Counted from the first letter of the stretch, positions 1-9,151 are shown. The stretch: 46,375 nt of DNA from Xanthomonas arboricola (GCF_003353015.1 NZ_QREM01000007.1:597831-644205), one strand, 5' to 3'. Numbers and translations: made by a program. Notes: generated by a model from the letters alone, not told the origin.

Positions 1-24
1 GGGATCGCTCCCGGCCTTCTACGT
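1..24. repeat. Partial copy of the sodA terminator arm
   Basis: The first 24 bases match positions 158-181 at 21 of 24 positions. Those later bases are the loop and right arm of the hairpin behind sodA. The left arm would lie before the window, so this may be a second terminator-like hairpin cut by the edge. The match is seen directly; its function is inferred. Confidence 0.45.
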
Positions 25-63
25 TCCAGCCCGATGCCAACCCCTCGGCGCCGCATGACACAC

Positions 64-131
64 CGTAGGAGCGCGCCCGAGCGCGACGGGCTTTCACGGT
101 GAAGCCTCTCGCGACCAAGGTCACTCCTACG
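64..131. repeat. REP-like palindromic intergenic element
   Basis: The element opens with CGTAGGAG (64-71) and closes with its exact inverse complement CTCCTACG (124-131). The interior is GC-rich and partly self-complementary. This GTAGGAGC...GCTCCTAC layout resembles dispersed extragenic palindromes I associate with Xanthomonas. Only one copy was noticed here, so dispersal is from general knowledge. Confidence 0.6.
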
Positions 132-150
132 ACGGCATGCAGAAAATGCA

Positions 151-176
151 CAAGGCCGGGATTGCTCCCGGCCTTG
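151..176 (-). terminator. Rho-independent terminator of sodA
   Basis: A perfect 11-base stem (151-161 with 166-176) closes a TTGC loop, read as GCAA on the minus strand. In the minus direction the stem is followed by TGCATTTTCTGC, a short T-run. It lies 56 bases past the sodA stop. Confidence 0.75.
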
Positions 177-231
177 TATGTTGGCTGCCGCCGTTACAGC
201 GCCATGCAGAACTCAGCGCTGATGCAGGGCT

Positions 232-843
232 TCAGGCGATCGCAGCGTGGTAGCGGCGCTCGACCTCTTCCCAGTTCACCGCGTTGTAGAACGCGCCGAT
301 GTATTCCGGGCGGCGGTTCTGGTACTTCAGGTAGTACGCGTGTTCCCACACGTCCAGACCCAGGATCGGGGTGTTGCCCTCGAACAGCGGGCTGTCTTGG
401 TTGGCGGTGCTTTCCACTACCAGCTTCTTGTCCGGGGTCACGCTCAGCCAGGCCCAGCCCGAGCCGAAGCGGCTGACGGCGGCCTTGGTGAAGGCGTCCT
501 TGAACTTCTCGAAACCACCCAGGTCCTTGTCGATCGCCTTGGCGACCTCGCCCTTGGGCTCACCGCCGCCGTTGGGCGACAGCACGGTCCAGAACAGCGA
601 ATGGTTGGCATGGCCACCACCGTTGTTGCGCACCGGGCCCTGCAGGTTTTCCGGCAGGCTCTTCAGCTTGGACACCAGTTCTTCCACCGGCAGGTCGGCG
701 TACTCGGTCCCTTCCAGCGCCGCGTTGACGTTGTTGATATAGGTCTGATGGTGCTTGGTGTGATGGATTTCCATCGTCTGCGCGTCGATGTTGGGTTCCA
801 GCGCGTCGTAAGCGTAGGGCAACTGCGGAAGGGTATAGGCCAT
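232..843 (-). CDS. sodA: Superoxide dismutase [Mn]
   Basis: Cytoplasmic enzyme of 203 residues converting superoxide to hydrogen peroxide and oxygen. The four expected metal ligands are visible: H27, H81, D164 and H168 (in DVWEHAYY). Gly77 in the NNGGGH stretch and Gln149 in NQDSPL fit the manganese rather than the iron subgroup; the metal is inferred from these positions. Length is normal for the Fe/Mn family and the N-terminus ([15 protein letters not shown]) is typical, supporting the ATG at 843. The gene stands alone, with a strong terminator downstream. Confidence 0.95.
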   Translation of the reverse strand: MAYTLPQLPYAYDALEPNIDAQTMEIHHTKHHQTYINNVNAALEGTEYADLPVEELVSKLKSLPENLQGPVRNNGGGHANHSLFWTVLSPNGGGEPKGEVAKAIDKDLGGFEKFKDAFTKAAVSRFGSGWAWLSVTPDKKLVVESTANQDSPLFEGNTPILGLDVWEHAYYLKYQNRRPEYIGAFYNAVNWEEVERRYHAAIA

Positions 844-1102
844 GAGGGTCTCCTGGACTTGCCGCCCGGCGAAGGCCGGGCGTTGCGGGGTAGATGGTAA
901 GGACGGCAGCGGCGCTTACCAAGGGTGTTGGCAGGGAAACTTCATCCCATCGCATGCCGCATCGTGTTCGCTGCACACCTTGCACCATGCCCCGGTTACT
1001 TGGGCGTGAACCGGACCGGCGCAGTCGTGCATTCAACGTCGACACAGTCGGGCAACGGCATACTTGCGCTGCCGTCCACACCGTCGCCTCCGGAACGCCT
1101 TC

Positions 1103-1543
1103 ATGCGCAAGCCCGCTTTGCTGATCGTTGCCATTGTGCTGCTCGTGGCCGGCCTGTGGGGCATGCGTGCGCTGCAAACGCCCAAGCCGCAGTTCGCACC
1201 ATCACTCAACGCACCGATCGCTGCCGCCATGCCCGCGCGGCAGGTGCCGCGCCTGCCCGCCTTCCTGCCGATCGAAGCAATGGCCACCATCGTGCTGATC
1301 CAGCGCGGCGGACCATTCCCGTATTCGCAGGACGGCAGCGTGTTCGGCAATCGCGAACACCGCCTGCCCGAGCGCCCGCGCGGCTATTACCGCGAGTACA
1401 CGGTGGACACACCCGGCAGCGCAGATCGCGGCGCACGCCGCATCGTCACCGGCGGCACACCCCCACAGACCTGGTACTACAGCGACGATCATTACCAGAG
1501 TTTCAAGTCCTTCCGGGGGCCGACGCCGGAGCAGGCCCCATGA
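1103..1543 (+). CDS. Barnase-type guanyl-specific ribonuclease, N-terminally anchored or exported
   Basis: A 146-residue microbial RNase of the barnase/N1-T1 family, predicted to cut single-stranded RNA after guanine. Residues 5-20 form a hydrophobic signal peptide or anchor after MRKP. The C-terminal half has the barnase layout: general base E98 in GYYREYTV, arginines R112/R113 in RGARRIV and catalytic H130 in SDDHYQSF, matching barnase E73, R83/R87 and H102. An in-frame ATG at 1064 exists, but 1103 directly precedes the signal sequence. The stop overlaps the ATG of the barstar-like gene (ATGA), so the two are probably co-translated. Whether it is an antibacterial toxin or a nutritional nuclease cannot be read from sequence. 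Confidence 0.85.
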   Translation: MRKPALLIVAIVLLVAGLWGMRALQTPKPQFAPSLNAPIAAAMPARQVPRLPAFLPIEAMATIVLIQRGGPFPYSQDGSVFGNREHRLPERPRGYYREYTVDTPGSADRGARRIVTGGTPPQTWYYSDDHYQSFKSFRGPTPEQAP

Positions 1544-1965
1544 GCGCGGGCGACTTCGCGCTGGACCTGTCCGATCCGCAGCAGTCGGGCGTGTACCAGG
1601 CTGAGACCGATGACCTGGACACCATGGCGGCGCTGGCCCGCGATGCCGGCCTGCGCATCCTGCGCGTGGACCTGGCGACCTGCAGCGACAAGCGCATGCT
1701 GCTGATGCGGCTGGCCACCCAGCTGGATTTTCCGCTCGGTTTCGGTCGCAACTGGGATGCGCTCAGCGACGGCCTGCGCGACCTGGCGTGGCTGCCCGCG
1801 CCGCGCGGCTATGCCTTGTTGATCGACGGTGCCAACGCACTGGCGCAGGCCGCACCGGCAGATCGCGATACCTTGCTGGATATCCTCGACGAAGCCGCCA
1901 CCAGCTGGTCCGCACGCGGGCGGACCTTTGCGGCCTTCGTGGCGCCGGCCAGCGCCTGCGCGTGA
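1540..1965 (+). CDS. Barstar-family ribonuclease inhibitor
   Basis: A 141-residue cytoplasmic protein without signal peptide, expected to bind and neutralise the RNase encoded just upstream. The barstar core is recognisable around 65-82 in FGRNWDALSDGLRDL; D73 and D77 correspond to barstar D35 and D39, which plug the nuclease active site. The family is normally about 90 residues, so the first 30 residues or so here are an extension of unknown role. The start overlaps the RNase stop by four bases (ATGA), which would couple inhibitor synthesis to toxin synthesis. The frame is open far upstream, but the overlapping ATG is the natural start. Confidence 0.85.
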   Translation: MSAGDFALDLSDPQQSGVYQAETDDLDTMAALARDAGLRILRVDLATCSDKRMLLMRLATQLDFPLGFGRNWDALSDGLRDLAWLPAPRGYALLIDGANALAQAAPADRDTLLDILDEAATSWSARGRTFAAFVAPASACA

Positions 1966-2340
1966 CCGGCCACGCCGATCCCGGCGACCCGATCGTGCCA
2001 AGGACGTGATTGCCGTGTTGAGCACGGCGACGACACGTACCCGCCGCCGATCCGCATCAGCAGCATCTGTGCAATCGAAAGCCGCGCAGCCAACAATCAG
2101 GGTACCGCGCCCGCCGCAGGCCGCACACAAGGCCGGCCGTGCGATCGGTGAGCTGCACGACCAACCATCGCCCCAAACGCCCTGACGCACCACGCGCCCC
2201 TGCGCCGCGCGCCATGAATTCGGCAGCGCCGCCCGGGCGCAAGCACACGATCCGGTCGTGAAGCGCCACGCGGGTCTGCGCCCAGCCATCCTGCACTCGC
2301 GGGATCGCCGGCGCGGCGATCCTTCGACCAGGTCAGCCGG
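1966..2340. other. Convergent intergenic region without a supported gene
   Basis: This 375-base stretch separates the barstar gene from the end of uup. Short open frames exist on both strands, for example 2057-2296 on the minus strand with a GTG start, but none has a ribosome-binding site or a recognisable product. The only structure seen is the hairpin at 2302-2322. Confidence 0.5.
2302..2322 (-). terminator. Possible uup terminator hairpin
   Basis: A perfect 8-base inverted repeat, GGATCGCC/GGCGATCC, encloses a 5-base loop 19 bases past the uup stop. No T-tract follows in either direction, so it may be only an mRNA 3' stabiliser or a factor-dependent site. Confidence 0.35.
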
Positions 2341-4233
2341 TCAACTATCCAGCTCGCTCCAGCGCGCGTAGGCCGCATCCAGCTGCGCCTGCGCATCGCC
2401 CAGTGCGGCGGTGTGCGCGGTCATCGCCGCGGTATCGCGCTGGTAGAAGGCCGGATCGTTCATGGCCTCGGTCAAGGCCGCGACCTGCTGCTCGAGGGTT
2501 TCGATCAACGCCGGCAACTGTTCCAGCTCGCGCGCGTCCTTGTAGCTGAGCTTGCGCTTGGGCGCGGCATCGGCCGGCACCACAGCCGCCACCGGCGTGG
2601 TCGCCGCCGCCGTTGCCGATGCCTTGGCAACCGCCATCGCGTTGGGCGCCGGGGTGCGCCGTTGGCGCAAGGAATCGCTGTACCCGCCGACGTAGTCGCC
2701 GATCAGGCCATCGCCTTCCATCACCAACGTCGAGGTCACCACGTTGTCGAGGAAGTCGCGGTCATGGCTGACCAGCAGCAAGGTGCCGGTGTACTCGCCC
2801 AGCAGCTCTTCCAGCAGTTCCAGCGTTTCCACGTCCAGATCGTTGGTCGGTTCGTCCATCACCAGCAGGTTGGATGGCTGCGCGAACAGGCGTGCCAGCA
2901 GCAGCCGATTGCGCTCGCCACCGGAGAGCCGGGTGATCGGCGCACGGGCGCGCTCGGGCGTGAACAAAAAATCCTGCAGATACGCATGCACATGCTTGCG
3001 CTTGCCGTTGATCTCGATGAAATCGCGGCCTTCGGCGACGTTCTCGATCGCGCTCCAGTCCTCGCGCAGCGTGGACCGGTATTGGTCGAAATAGGCAATC
3101 TGCAGATTGGTGCCGATGCGGATCTCGCCCTGCTGCGCCTGCAGATCGCCCAGCAACAGCTTGAGCAAGGTGGTCTTGCCGCTGCCGTTGGGACCGATCA
3201 GCCCGATGCGGTCGCCACGCTGGATGATGGTGGAAAACTCCTTGACCATCGTGCGCGCGCCGAACGCGAAGCCGACTTGCTTGGCCTCGATCACCTTCTT
3301 GCCGGAGGACTCGCCCTGCGAAACTTCCATGCGCACGTTGCCGGTCAGGTCGCGCCGTTGCACACGCTCGTTGCGCATCGATTCCAGGCGCCGCACGCGG
3401 CCTTCGTCGCGGGTGCGCCGCGCCTTGATGCCCTGGCGGATCCAGATCTCTTCCTGCGCCAGCATCTTGTCGAAGCGCGCATTTTCCTGCGCCTGCGCAT
3501 TGAGCCGCTCTTCGCGGCGGCGCTCGTAATTGGCCCAGTCGCCCGGCCAGCTGGTGACCTGGCCGCGATCGATCTCGACGATGCGGGTGGCCAGCGCACG
3601 CAAAAAGCGCCGGTCATGGGTGACGAACAGCACGCTGCCGTTCCAGTTCTTCAGGAACGACTCCAGCCAGTCGATGGCTTCGATGTCCAGATGGTTGGTC
3701 GGCTCGTCCAGCAGCAACACATCCGGCGAGGACACCAGCGAGCGCGCCAGCAGCACGCGCCGCTTCATGCCGCCGGACAGCCGCGCAAACTCCGCATCGC
3801 CATCCAGTTCCAGCTTGGTCAGCGTCTCGCTGACGCGCTGATCCAGCGCCCAGCCGTCGGCTGCATCGATCTTGGCCTGCACCTTGCCGAACGCATCGGC
3901 ATCGAACACCTCGGCATGGCTGAGCTGATGGAACTCGGCCAGCCAGTGACCCAGCTCGCCCAGGCCGTCGGCCACCACGTCGAACACGCTGCCGCCGGTG
4001 CCCTGCGGCACTTCCTGCTCCAGCCGCGCGATGCGCACACCCTGTTGCACGCGCACTTCGCCGTCGTCGGGCTTGAGCTCGCCGGCAATGAGTTTCATCA
4101 AGGTCGATTTGCCGGCGCCGTTGCGACCGATCAGGGCGATACGCTCGCCCGGCTCGATCGTGAGGTCGGTTTTTTCCAGCAACAACGGGCCGCCGACGCT
4201 GTAGTCGACGCTTTGCAGAGTGATTAAAGGCAT
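2341..4233 (-). CDS. uup: ABC-F family ATPase Uup
   Basis: A soluble 630-residue protein with two tandem ATPase domains and no membrane segments, typical of ABC-F proteins that act on ribosomes; Uup is also linked to branched-DNA intermediates and transposon precise excision. Domain 1 has Walker A GRNGAGKST (36-44), signature LSGGM and Walker B LLLDEPTNHLD. Domain 2 has GPNGSGKTT (347-355), LSGGE and LLVMDEPTNDLD. The charged linker between domains is present, and the last 90 residues or so form the coiled-coil, DNA-binding tail that separates Uup from EttA. The frame is open to 4317, but MPLITLQ at 4233 fits the family. That ATG lies six bases after a TACAAT hexamer with no Shine-Dalgarno, suggesting a leaderless mRNA. 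Confidence 0.93.
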   Translation of the reverse strand: MPLITLQSVDYSVGGPLLLEKTDLTIEPGERIALIGRNGAGKSTLMKLIAGELKPDDGEVRVQQGVRIARLEQEVPQGTGGSVFDVVADGLGELGHWLAEFHQLSHAEVFDADAFGKVQAKIDAADGWALDQRVSETLTKLELDGDAEFARLSGGMKRRVLLARSLVSSPDVLLLDEPTNHLDIEAIDWLESFLKNWNGSVLFVTHDRRFLRALATRIVEIDRGQVTSWPGDWANYERRREERLNAQAQENARFDKMLAQEEIWIRQGIKARRTRDEGRVRRLESMRNERVQRRDLTGNVRMEVSQGESSGKKVIEAKQVGFAFGARTMVKEFSTIIQRGDRIGLIGPNGSGKTTLLKLLLGDLQAQQGEIRIGTNLQIAYFDQYRSTLREDWSAIENVAEGRDFIEINGKRKHVHAYLQDFLFTPERARAPITRLSGGERNRLLLARLFAQPSNLLVMDEPTNDLDVETLELLEELLGEYTGTLLLVSHDRDFLDNVVTSTLVMEGDGLIGDYVGGYSDSLRQRRTPAPNAMAVAKASATAAATTPVAAVVPADAAPKRKLSYKDARELEQLPALIETLEQQVAALTEAMNDPAFYQRDTAAMTAHTAALGDAQAQLDAAYARWSELDS

Positions 4234-4239
4234 GGGCTG

Positions 4240-4245
4240 ATTGTA
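4240..4245 (-). promoter_or_regulatory. -10-like element adjoining the uup start (leaderless candidate)
   Basis: Read on the minus strand, TACAAT is followed by six bases (CAGCCC) and then the ATG of uup. That spacing puts the expected transcription start at or next to the start codon. No purine-rich ribosome-binding site lies between. No convincing -35 was identified. Confidence 0.5.
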
Positions 4246-4322
4246 CGGGAATCGGGAATGGTGAATCGGGAATGGAAAAAGTCTCGCCGTCGCGAATCCC
4301 CAATCCCTACTCCCCAATCCCG
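4246..4322. repeat. GGGAATCG-type inverted repeat between uup and dbpA
   Basis: The left arm (4246-4275) holds three GGGAAT units plus a GTGAAT variant. The right arm (4293-4322) holds the complementary CGAATCCCC, AATCCC and CCCCAATCCCGG units. Together they form a long imperfect hairpin around a 17-base centre. The block fills the spacer between two divergent genes and resembles GGGAATCG repeats common between Xanthomonas genes. Confidence 0.7.
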
Positions 4323-4324
4323 GC

Positions 4325-4330
4325 TAAAAT
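4325..4330 (+). promoter_or_regulatory. -10-like element adjoining the dbpA start (leaderless candidate)
   Basis: TAAAAT is followed by five bases (GCGCC) and then the dbpA ATG at 4336. No Shine-Dalgarno is present. The spacing predicts initiation at or very near the start codon. Confidence 0.5.
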
Positions 4331-4335
4331 GCGCC

Positions 4336-5712
4336 ATGAACGAATTCTCCGCGCTACCGCTGTCGCCGGCCCTGGCCCCCGGCATCGACGCCCTTGGCTA
4401 CACCGTCCTGACCCCCATCCAGGCGCAAAGCCTGCCGCCGATCCTGCAGGGGCTGGACGTCATCGCCCAGGCGCCGACCGGCAGCGGCAAGACCGCCGCC
4501 TTCGGGCTGGGCCTGCTGCAAAAGCTCGATCCTGCCCTGACCCGTGCGCAGGCGCTGGTGCTGTGCCCCACCCGCGAACTGGCCGACCAGGTCGGCAAGC
4601 AGCTGCGCAAGCTGGCCACCGGCATCCCCAACATGAAGCTGGTGGTGCTCACCGGCGGCATGCCGCTGGGCCCGCAACTGGCCTCGCTGGAAGCGCATGA
4701 CCCGCAGGTGGTGGTCGGCACGCCCGGCCGCATCCAGGAACTGGCCCGCAAGCGCGCCCTGCATCTGGGCGGCGTGCGCACGCTGGTGCTGGACGAGGCC
4801 GACCGCATGCTCGACATGGGTTTCGAAGAACCCATCCGCGAGATCGCCAGCCGCTGCGACAAGCACCGCCAGAGCCTGCTGTTCTCGGCCACCTTCCCGG
4901 AGAACATCCGCACGCTGGCGCGCGAAATCCTGAAGGACCCGATCGAAATCACCGTCGAAGGCGCCGACAACGCACCGGAAATCGACCAGCAGTTCTTCGA
5001 GGTCGACCCGACCTACCGGCAGAAGGCCGTCGCCGGCCTGCTGCTGCGCTTCAACCCCGAGTCCAGCGTGGTGTTCTGCAATACCCGCAAGGAAGTGGAC
5101 GAAGTGGCCGGCTCGCTGCAGGAATTCGGCTTCTCCGCGCTCGCGCTGCATGGCGACATGGAACAGCGCGACCGCGACGAAGTGCTGGTGCGCTTCGTCA
5201 ACCGCAGCTGCAACGTGCTGGTGGCCAGCGACGTGGCCGCACGCGGACTGGACGTGGAAGACCTGTCGGCAGTGGTGAACTACGAGCTGCCCACCGACAC
5301 CGAGACCTACCGCCATCGCATCGGCCGCACCGCACGCGCCGGCAAGCGCGGATTGGCGCTCAGCCTGGTGGCCTCGCGCGAGACCGGCCGCGCGCAGGCG
5401 CTGGAAGCCGAACAGGGCCAGCCGCTGACCTGGTCGCGCGCACCGCTGGCCACCGCGCGCCCCGCGCAGCTGCCGCAGGCGGCCATGACCACGCTGCGTA
5501 TCGATGGCGGCAAGACCGACAAGCTGCGTGCCGGCGACATCCTCGGCGCGTTGACCGGCGAGGCTGGACTGTCGGGCGCGGCGATCGGCAAGATCGCCAT
5601 CTACCCCACCCGCTCCTATGTCGCCATCGCCCGCGCGCACGTCGCCAAGGCGCTGGCGCATCTGCATGCGGGCAAGATCAAGGGCCGCCGGTTCCGGGTC
5701 AGCAAGCTGTAA
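4336..5712 (+). CDS. dbpA: ATP-dependent RNA helicase DbpA
   Basis: A 458-residue DEAD-box helicase acting in large ribosomal subunit assembly; the DbpA C-terminal domain recognises 23S rRNA hairpin 92. Motifs are all visible: Q-motif region LTPIQAQ, Walker A APTGSGKT (46-53), PTRELADQ, TPGR, DEAD at 153-156, SAT, VASDVAARGLD and HRIGRTARAG. The C-terminal 75 residues or so contain the DbpA-type RNA-binding domain (LRIDGGKTDKLRAGDILGALTGEAG...IGKIAIYP), which distinguishes it from RhlE or SrmB. Length matches E. coli DbpA. The ATG at 4336 gives the family N-terminus (MNEFSALPLSP). It diverges from uup across a repeat block. Confidence 0.94.
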   Translation: MNEFSALPLSPALAPGIDALGYTVLTPIQAQSLPPILQGLDVIAQAPTGSGKTAAFGLGLLQKLDPALTRAQALVLCPTRELADQVGKQLRKLATGIPNMKLVVLTGGMPLGPQLASLEAHDPQVVVGTPGRIQELARKRALHLGGVRTLVLDEADRMLDMGFEEPIREIASRCDKHRQSLLFSATFPENIRTLAREILKDPIEITVEGADNAPEIDQQFFEVDPTYRQKAVAGLLLRFNPESSVVFCNTRKEVDEVAGSLQEFGFSALALHGDMEQRDRDEVLVRFVNRSCNVLVASDVAARGLDVEDLSAVVNYELPTDTETYRHRIGRTARAGKRGLALSLVASRETGRAQALEAEQGQPLTWSRAPLATARPAQLPQAAMTTLRIDGGKTDKLRAGDILGALTGEAGLSGAAIGKIAIYPTRSYVAIARAHVAKALAHLHAGKIKGRRFRVSKL

Positions 5713-5894
5713 TCGACGCGCGGCAGGCATCCTGCTGCCGCTCCGATCGCGCGGCGGCGAAAGCGCCTGCCGCGCACTCCTCAGGGAAACGCACGCTGGC
5801 GCACGTGGCGCAATCTGCACACCGCGGCAGCAACGTTGATGTCTGTCTGCACAAGGCCGGAGCGGCGAGACGCTCGCTCGGCATCACGCCTGGA

Positions 5895-6455
5895 TCAATA
5901 GCTCAACGTGGCCAGCAGCGGCACATCGTTGACCCACTTCTCGCGGCCCTGCAGCGCCCGCAGCTCCACCAGCACCGCCGCGCCGACCACTTCCAGTTCC
6001 AGCTGCGCAGCCAGACCCAGGGCCGCACGCAGCGTACCGCCGGTGGCCAGCACGTCGTCGACGATCAACACACGCGCGCCGCGCGGCAACGCGTCCTCGT
6101 GCATTTCGATGCGGTCTGTACCGTATTCCAGCGCATATTCCTGGATCAGCGTCCGCCCGGGCAGCTTGCCGGGTTTGCGCACCGGCACGAAGCCGGTGCG
6201 CAGCTCGCGCGCCAGCGCCGAGCCCAGGATGAAACCGCGCGCCTCGATACCCAGTACCGCATCCAGCGGCGTGGTACGCCAGGGCTGCGCCATTTCGTCC
6301 AGCGCGGACGCGAAGTCCGGGCCATCGGACAGCAGCGGCGTGATGTCCTTGAAGACGATACCCGGCTTGGGAAAATCGGCGATGTCGCGGATCCGTTCGG
6401 ACCACTGATTGGGTCCGGATGAGTGGGTGCCGGCGCAGCGGGTGCAGTCAGTCAT
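5895..6455 (-). CDS. apt: Adenine phosphoribosyltransferase
   Basis: A 186-residue cytoplasmic purine-salvage enzyme making AMP from adenine and PRPP. The PRPP-binding signature [12 protein letters not shown] spans 129-140, and the family motif [12 protein letters not shown] precedes it. The protein begins at the ATG at 6455; roughly the first 15 residues are a variable extension before the conserved [21 protein letters not shown] segment. It follows selO on the same strand after 94 bases, so read-through is possible. A TAGAAT hexamer about 40 bases upstream of the start could be its own promoter. Confidence 0.94.
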   Translation of the reverse strand: MTDCTRCAGTHSSGPNQWSERIRDIADFPKPGIVFKDITPLLSDGPDFASALDEMAQPWRTTPLDAVLGIEARGFILGSALARELRTGFVPVRKPGKLPGRTLIQEYALEYGTDRIEMHEDALPRGARVLIVDDVLATGGTLRAALGLAAQLELEVVGAAVLVELRALQGREKWVNDVPLLATLSY

Positions 6456-6549
6456 GGTGGCAGTGGCGTCGAGGCCGGTGGGGATCGCTGTATTCTAGGC
6501 TGCGCGGACGCGCGACGCTGCGTTTGCGACATAACCGGGGCTGAGCGCG

Positions 6550-8106
6550 TCAGGAACTGCAGGACAGCATCGAGCAACCGGCGCGGTCGCGCGCCCAGTC
6601 CGGCCGCCGCGCAGCAAACGCCTCGCGGCCCGGCTGGTCGTCGTATGGCCGCCGCATGACCTCCAGCAACTCCCGTACGCCCGAGGCATCGCCCTGCTCG
6701 GCCAGGTCGATCGCCTGCTGCGCCAGATAATTGCGCAGCACATAGCGCGGATTGGCCAGGCGCATGCGGTCGCGCCGCTGCTCCGGCGACAGCGTGTCGC
6801 GCTGCAGCCGCTCAGCGTAGCGCTGCAGCCATTGCTGCAGCTGCGCGGCATGGGCGAGCCGCTTGTCCTGGTCGTAGAACGCCTCAGCCAGCAGGTCCGG
6901 ATCGGGGTGTTCCGGCGCCAGTGCGATCAGGCCGCGGAATGTCAGCGTCATGTCCATCTCGGCCGCGTGCATCAGCGCGTGCAGGGCATCGATCAGCTGC
7001 AGATCCTCGTCGCGGCAGTCGGCCAGGCCCAGCTTGGCGGCAGTATCGCGTCGGTCGCAGGCCAGGTAGGTGTCGCGGAAGCGGTCCAGGCCCTGCTGCA
7101 ACCGCGCCTGGTCGGCAAACAGCGGCGCCAGCGCCTGCGCCAGGCGCCCCAGGTTCCAATAGGCGACCTGGGGCTGGGTGCCGAAGCGGTAACGCCGGCC
7201 CTGCGCATCGGTGGTGTTCGGGGTCCAGTCCGGGTCGTAGTCATCGACCCAGCCATAGGGGCCGTAATCGATGGTCAATCCCAGGATCGACATGTTGTCG
7301 GTGTTCATCACCCCATGCACGAAGCCCACCCGCATCCAGTGTGCCACCATCACCGCGGTGCGCTCGCAGACCTGGGCGAACCAGTCGGCGTACAACGCCT
7401 CGCCGGCACCTTCCAGCTGCGGGAAATCGCGTGCGATGGTGAAGTCCACCCACTGCCGCAGCAACGCAAGGTCGCCGCGCGCACTGGGCAACTCGAAGTT
7501 GCCGAAACGGATGAACGACGGCGCCACCCGGCACACGATCGCCCCCGGCTCGCGCCGCGGCCGGCCGTCGTAGAACATGTCGCGCACCACCGCATCGCCG
7601 GTGGTCACCAGGCTCAGCGCGCGCGTGGTCGGCACGCCCAGATGATGCATCGCTTCGCTGCACAGGAATTCGCGGATCGACGAACGCAACACCGCCCGGC
7701 CATCGGCACCGCGCGAATAAGGGGTCGGGCCGGCGCCCTTGAGCTGCAACTCATGGCGGCCGCCGTCGCCCCCGATCGCCTCGCCCAGCGAAATCGCCCG
7801 TCCATCGCCCAGCTGGCCGGCCCAATGCCCGAACTGGTGCCCGCCATAATTGACCGCCCAGGGCTGCATGCCCGGATACAGCGCATTGCCGGCGAATACC
7901 TCGGCAAAGTGCGCGCTGCTGATCTCGGCCTCATCCAGCCCCAGCCGCTGCGCGACATCGGCGGAATACGCCAGCAGGCGCGGCGCCGCGACCGGCGTCG
8001 GTACCACCGTCGACCATGCGGCGCTTACTTCGCGGCGGCGTGGGCCGTGTTCCGGGTCACCGGGCAGCTGCTGGCGCAGGCGGTTGTCGAACTGCAGAGT
8101 CGTCAT
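6550..8106 (-). CDS. selO: Protein adenylyltransferase SelO (YdiU family)
   Basis: A 518-residue pseudokinase-fold enzyme; SelO proteins transfer AMP to Ser, Thr or Tyr of target proteins and are linked to redox stress. The catalytic region [19 protein letters not shown] is intact: N268-T269-D270-N271 and, ten residues later, D280, the spacing reported for bacterial SelO metal/AMP residues. The glycine-rich segment [22 protein letters not shown] is also complete. The third residue from the end is cysteine (C516, ending CSS), where vertebrate SelO carries selenocysteine. The ATG at 8106 gives MTTLQFDN; longer in-frame starts lack support. Confidence 0.93.
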   Translation of the reverse strand: MTTLQFDNRLRQQLPGDPEHGPRRREVSAAWSTVVPTPVAAPRLLAYSADVAQRLGLDEAEISSAHFAEVFAGNALYPGMQPWAVNYGGHQFGHWAGQLGDGRAISLGEAIGGDGGRHELQLKGAGPTPYSRGADGRAVLRSSIREFLCSEAMHHLGVPTTRALSLVTTGDAVVRDMFYDGRPRREPGAIVCRVAPSFIRFGNFELPSARGDLALLRQWVDFTIARDFPQLEGAGEALYADWFAQVCERTAVMVAHWMRVGFVHGVMNTDNMSILGLTIDYGPYGWVDDYDPDWTPNTTDAQGRRYRFGTQPQVAYWNLGRLAQALAPLFADQARLQQGLDRFRDTYLACDRRDTAAKLGLADCRDEDLQLIDALHALMHAAEMDMTLTFRGLIALAPEHPDPDLLAEAFYDQDKRLAHAAQLQQWLQRYAERLQRDTLSPEQRRDRMRLANPRYVLRNYLAQQAIDLAEQGDASGVRELLEVMRRPYDDQPGREAFAARRPDWARDRAGCSMLSCSS

Positions 8107-8275
8107 GTGCGTCAGCGTAGGCCAACGACAATGAACTTCGCATTGGCAACCACGCATCCGGCGCCGCGCACGTACCGTATCTTCAATCGACTTGCCGCCA
8201 GCAAGCGGGCTCGTCCTGCACACGCCGGCGACAAGCACGGCGTTATTCCTCCCTGCCCCTCGAACGACATTGCCC

Positions 8276-9151
8276 ATGCCCTCGCGCGCCTATCGCTGGT
8301 TTCGCCCCGCCCTCCTGCTGCTCGGCTCGCTGACACTGACCGCCTGCAGCAGCGTGTTCTTCGGCGGCATCAACGCCGCCTCCAGCCGCGACGGCATCGT
8401 CGAGCATCGCGACCAGGTATTCGACCCGGCGCATGATCTGGCCCTGGACGTCTACCAGCCACGCGGCGCGGTGGATGCACCGGTGGTGGTGTTCTTCTAT
8501 GGCGGCACCTGGAAGCGCGGCAAGCGCGCCAACTACCGCTGGGTCGGACGCGCGCTCGCGCGCCAGGGCGTGGTGGCAATGGTGGCCGACTATCGCAAGT
8601 ATCCGCAGGTCGGCCTGCAGGGCTTCATGTCCGACGCTGCCAGCGCCACCGCCTGGGGCTATCGGCATGCGCACGACTACGGTGGCGACCCGACGCGCCT
8701 GGCGGTGATGGGTCACTCTGCCGGTGCGCATATGGCCGCGCTGCTGGGCACCGATGCGCGCTGGCTGCAGGTGCAAGGGCTGCAACCCCGCCAGCTGTGC
8801 GGGGTGGTGGGATTGGCCGGGCCCTACGATTTCCTGCCGCTGACCGACCCGGAGCTGATCGAGATCTTCGGCAAGGCACCGGCCGGGCAACAGCAGTCGC
8901 AGCCGGTGCATTTCGTCAGCGGCGACGAACCGCCGATGCTGCTGCTGCACGGCGATGCCGACCGCGTGGTCGAGCTGCATAACAGCATCTCGCTGCAGCA
9001 TGCCCTGCAACGCGCGGGCGAGGTGGCCGACTTGAAGGTCTACCCGGGCATGGGCCATCTCGGCCTCGTGCTGGCGCTGCGCACCTCGCCCGAGCGCTCG
9101 CCGGTGCTGCGCGACACGCTGCAGTTCATGCGCCGATGCCAGGCACCATGA
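8276..9151 (+). CDS. Alpha/beta-hydrolase esterase, predicted lipoprotein
   Basis: A 291-residue exported hydrolase of the carboxylesterase/arylformamidase-like group. The N-terminus is a lipoprotein signal: RWFRP, a hydrophobic core, then lipobox LTAC with Cys24, so it is probably anchored in an envelope membrane. Catalytic features are in order: oxyanion segment YGGTW, nucleophile elbow GHSAG, acid in LHGDADRVV and histidine in GMGHLGLV. The substrate cannot be deduced. It diverges from selO with a 169-base gap. The ATG at 8276 was chosen because the signal peptide starts there. A G-rich repeat-like stretch follows its stop (9164-9190). Confidence 0.85.
   Translation: MPSRAYRWFRPALLLLGSLTLTACSSVFFGGINAASSRDGIVEHRDQVFDPAHDLALDVYQPRGAVDAPVVVFFYGGTWKRGKRANYRWVGRALARQGVVAMVADYRKYPQVGLQGFMSDAASATAWGYRHAHDYGGDPTRLAVMGHSAGAHMAALLGTDARWLQVQGLQPRQLCGVVGLAGPYDFLPLTDPELIEIFGKAPAGQQQSQPVHFVSGDEPPMLLLHGDADRVVELHNSISLQHALQRAGEVADLKVYPGMGHLGLVLALRTSPERSPVLRDTLQFMRRCQAP

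Noticed and set aside
2057-2296. 79-codon minus-strand frame between barstar and uup
   Set aside because: GTG start without ribosome-binding site and no recognised family; the first part has gene-like codons, so it is doubtful rather than impossible.
2413-4227. 604-codon open frame antisense to uup
   Set aside because: The uup frame has all ABC-F motifs; the antisense product is low-complexity and unrecognisable.
5720-5741. Hairpin after dbpA as a terminator
   Set aside because: The stem is only about six bases with an eight-base loop and no T-run.
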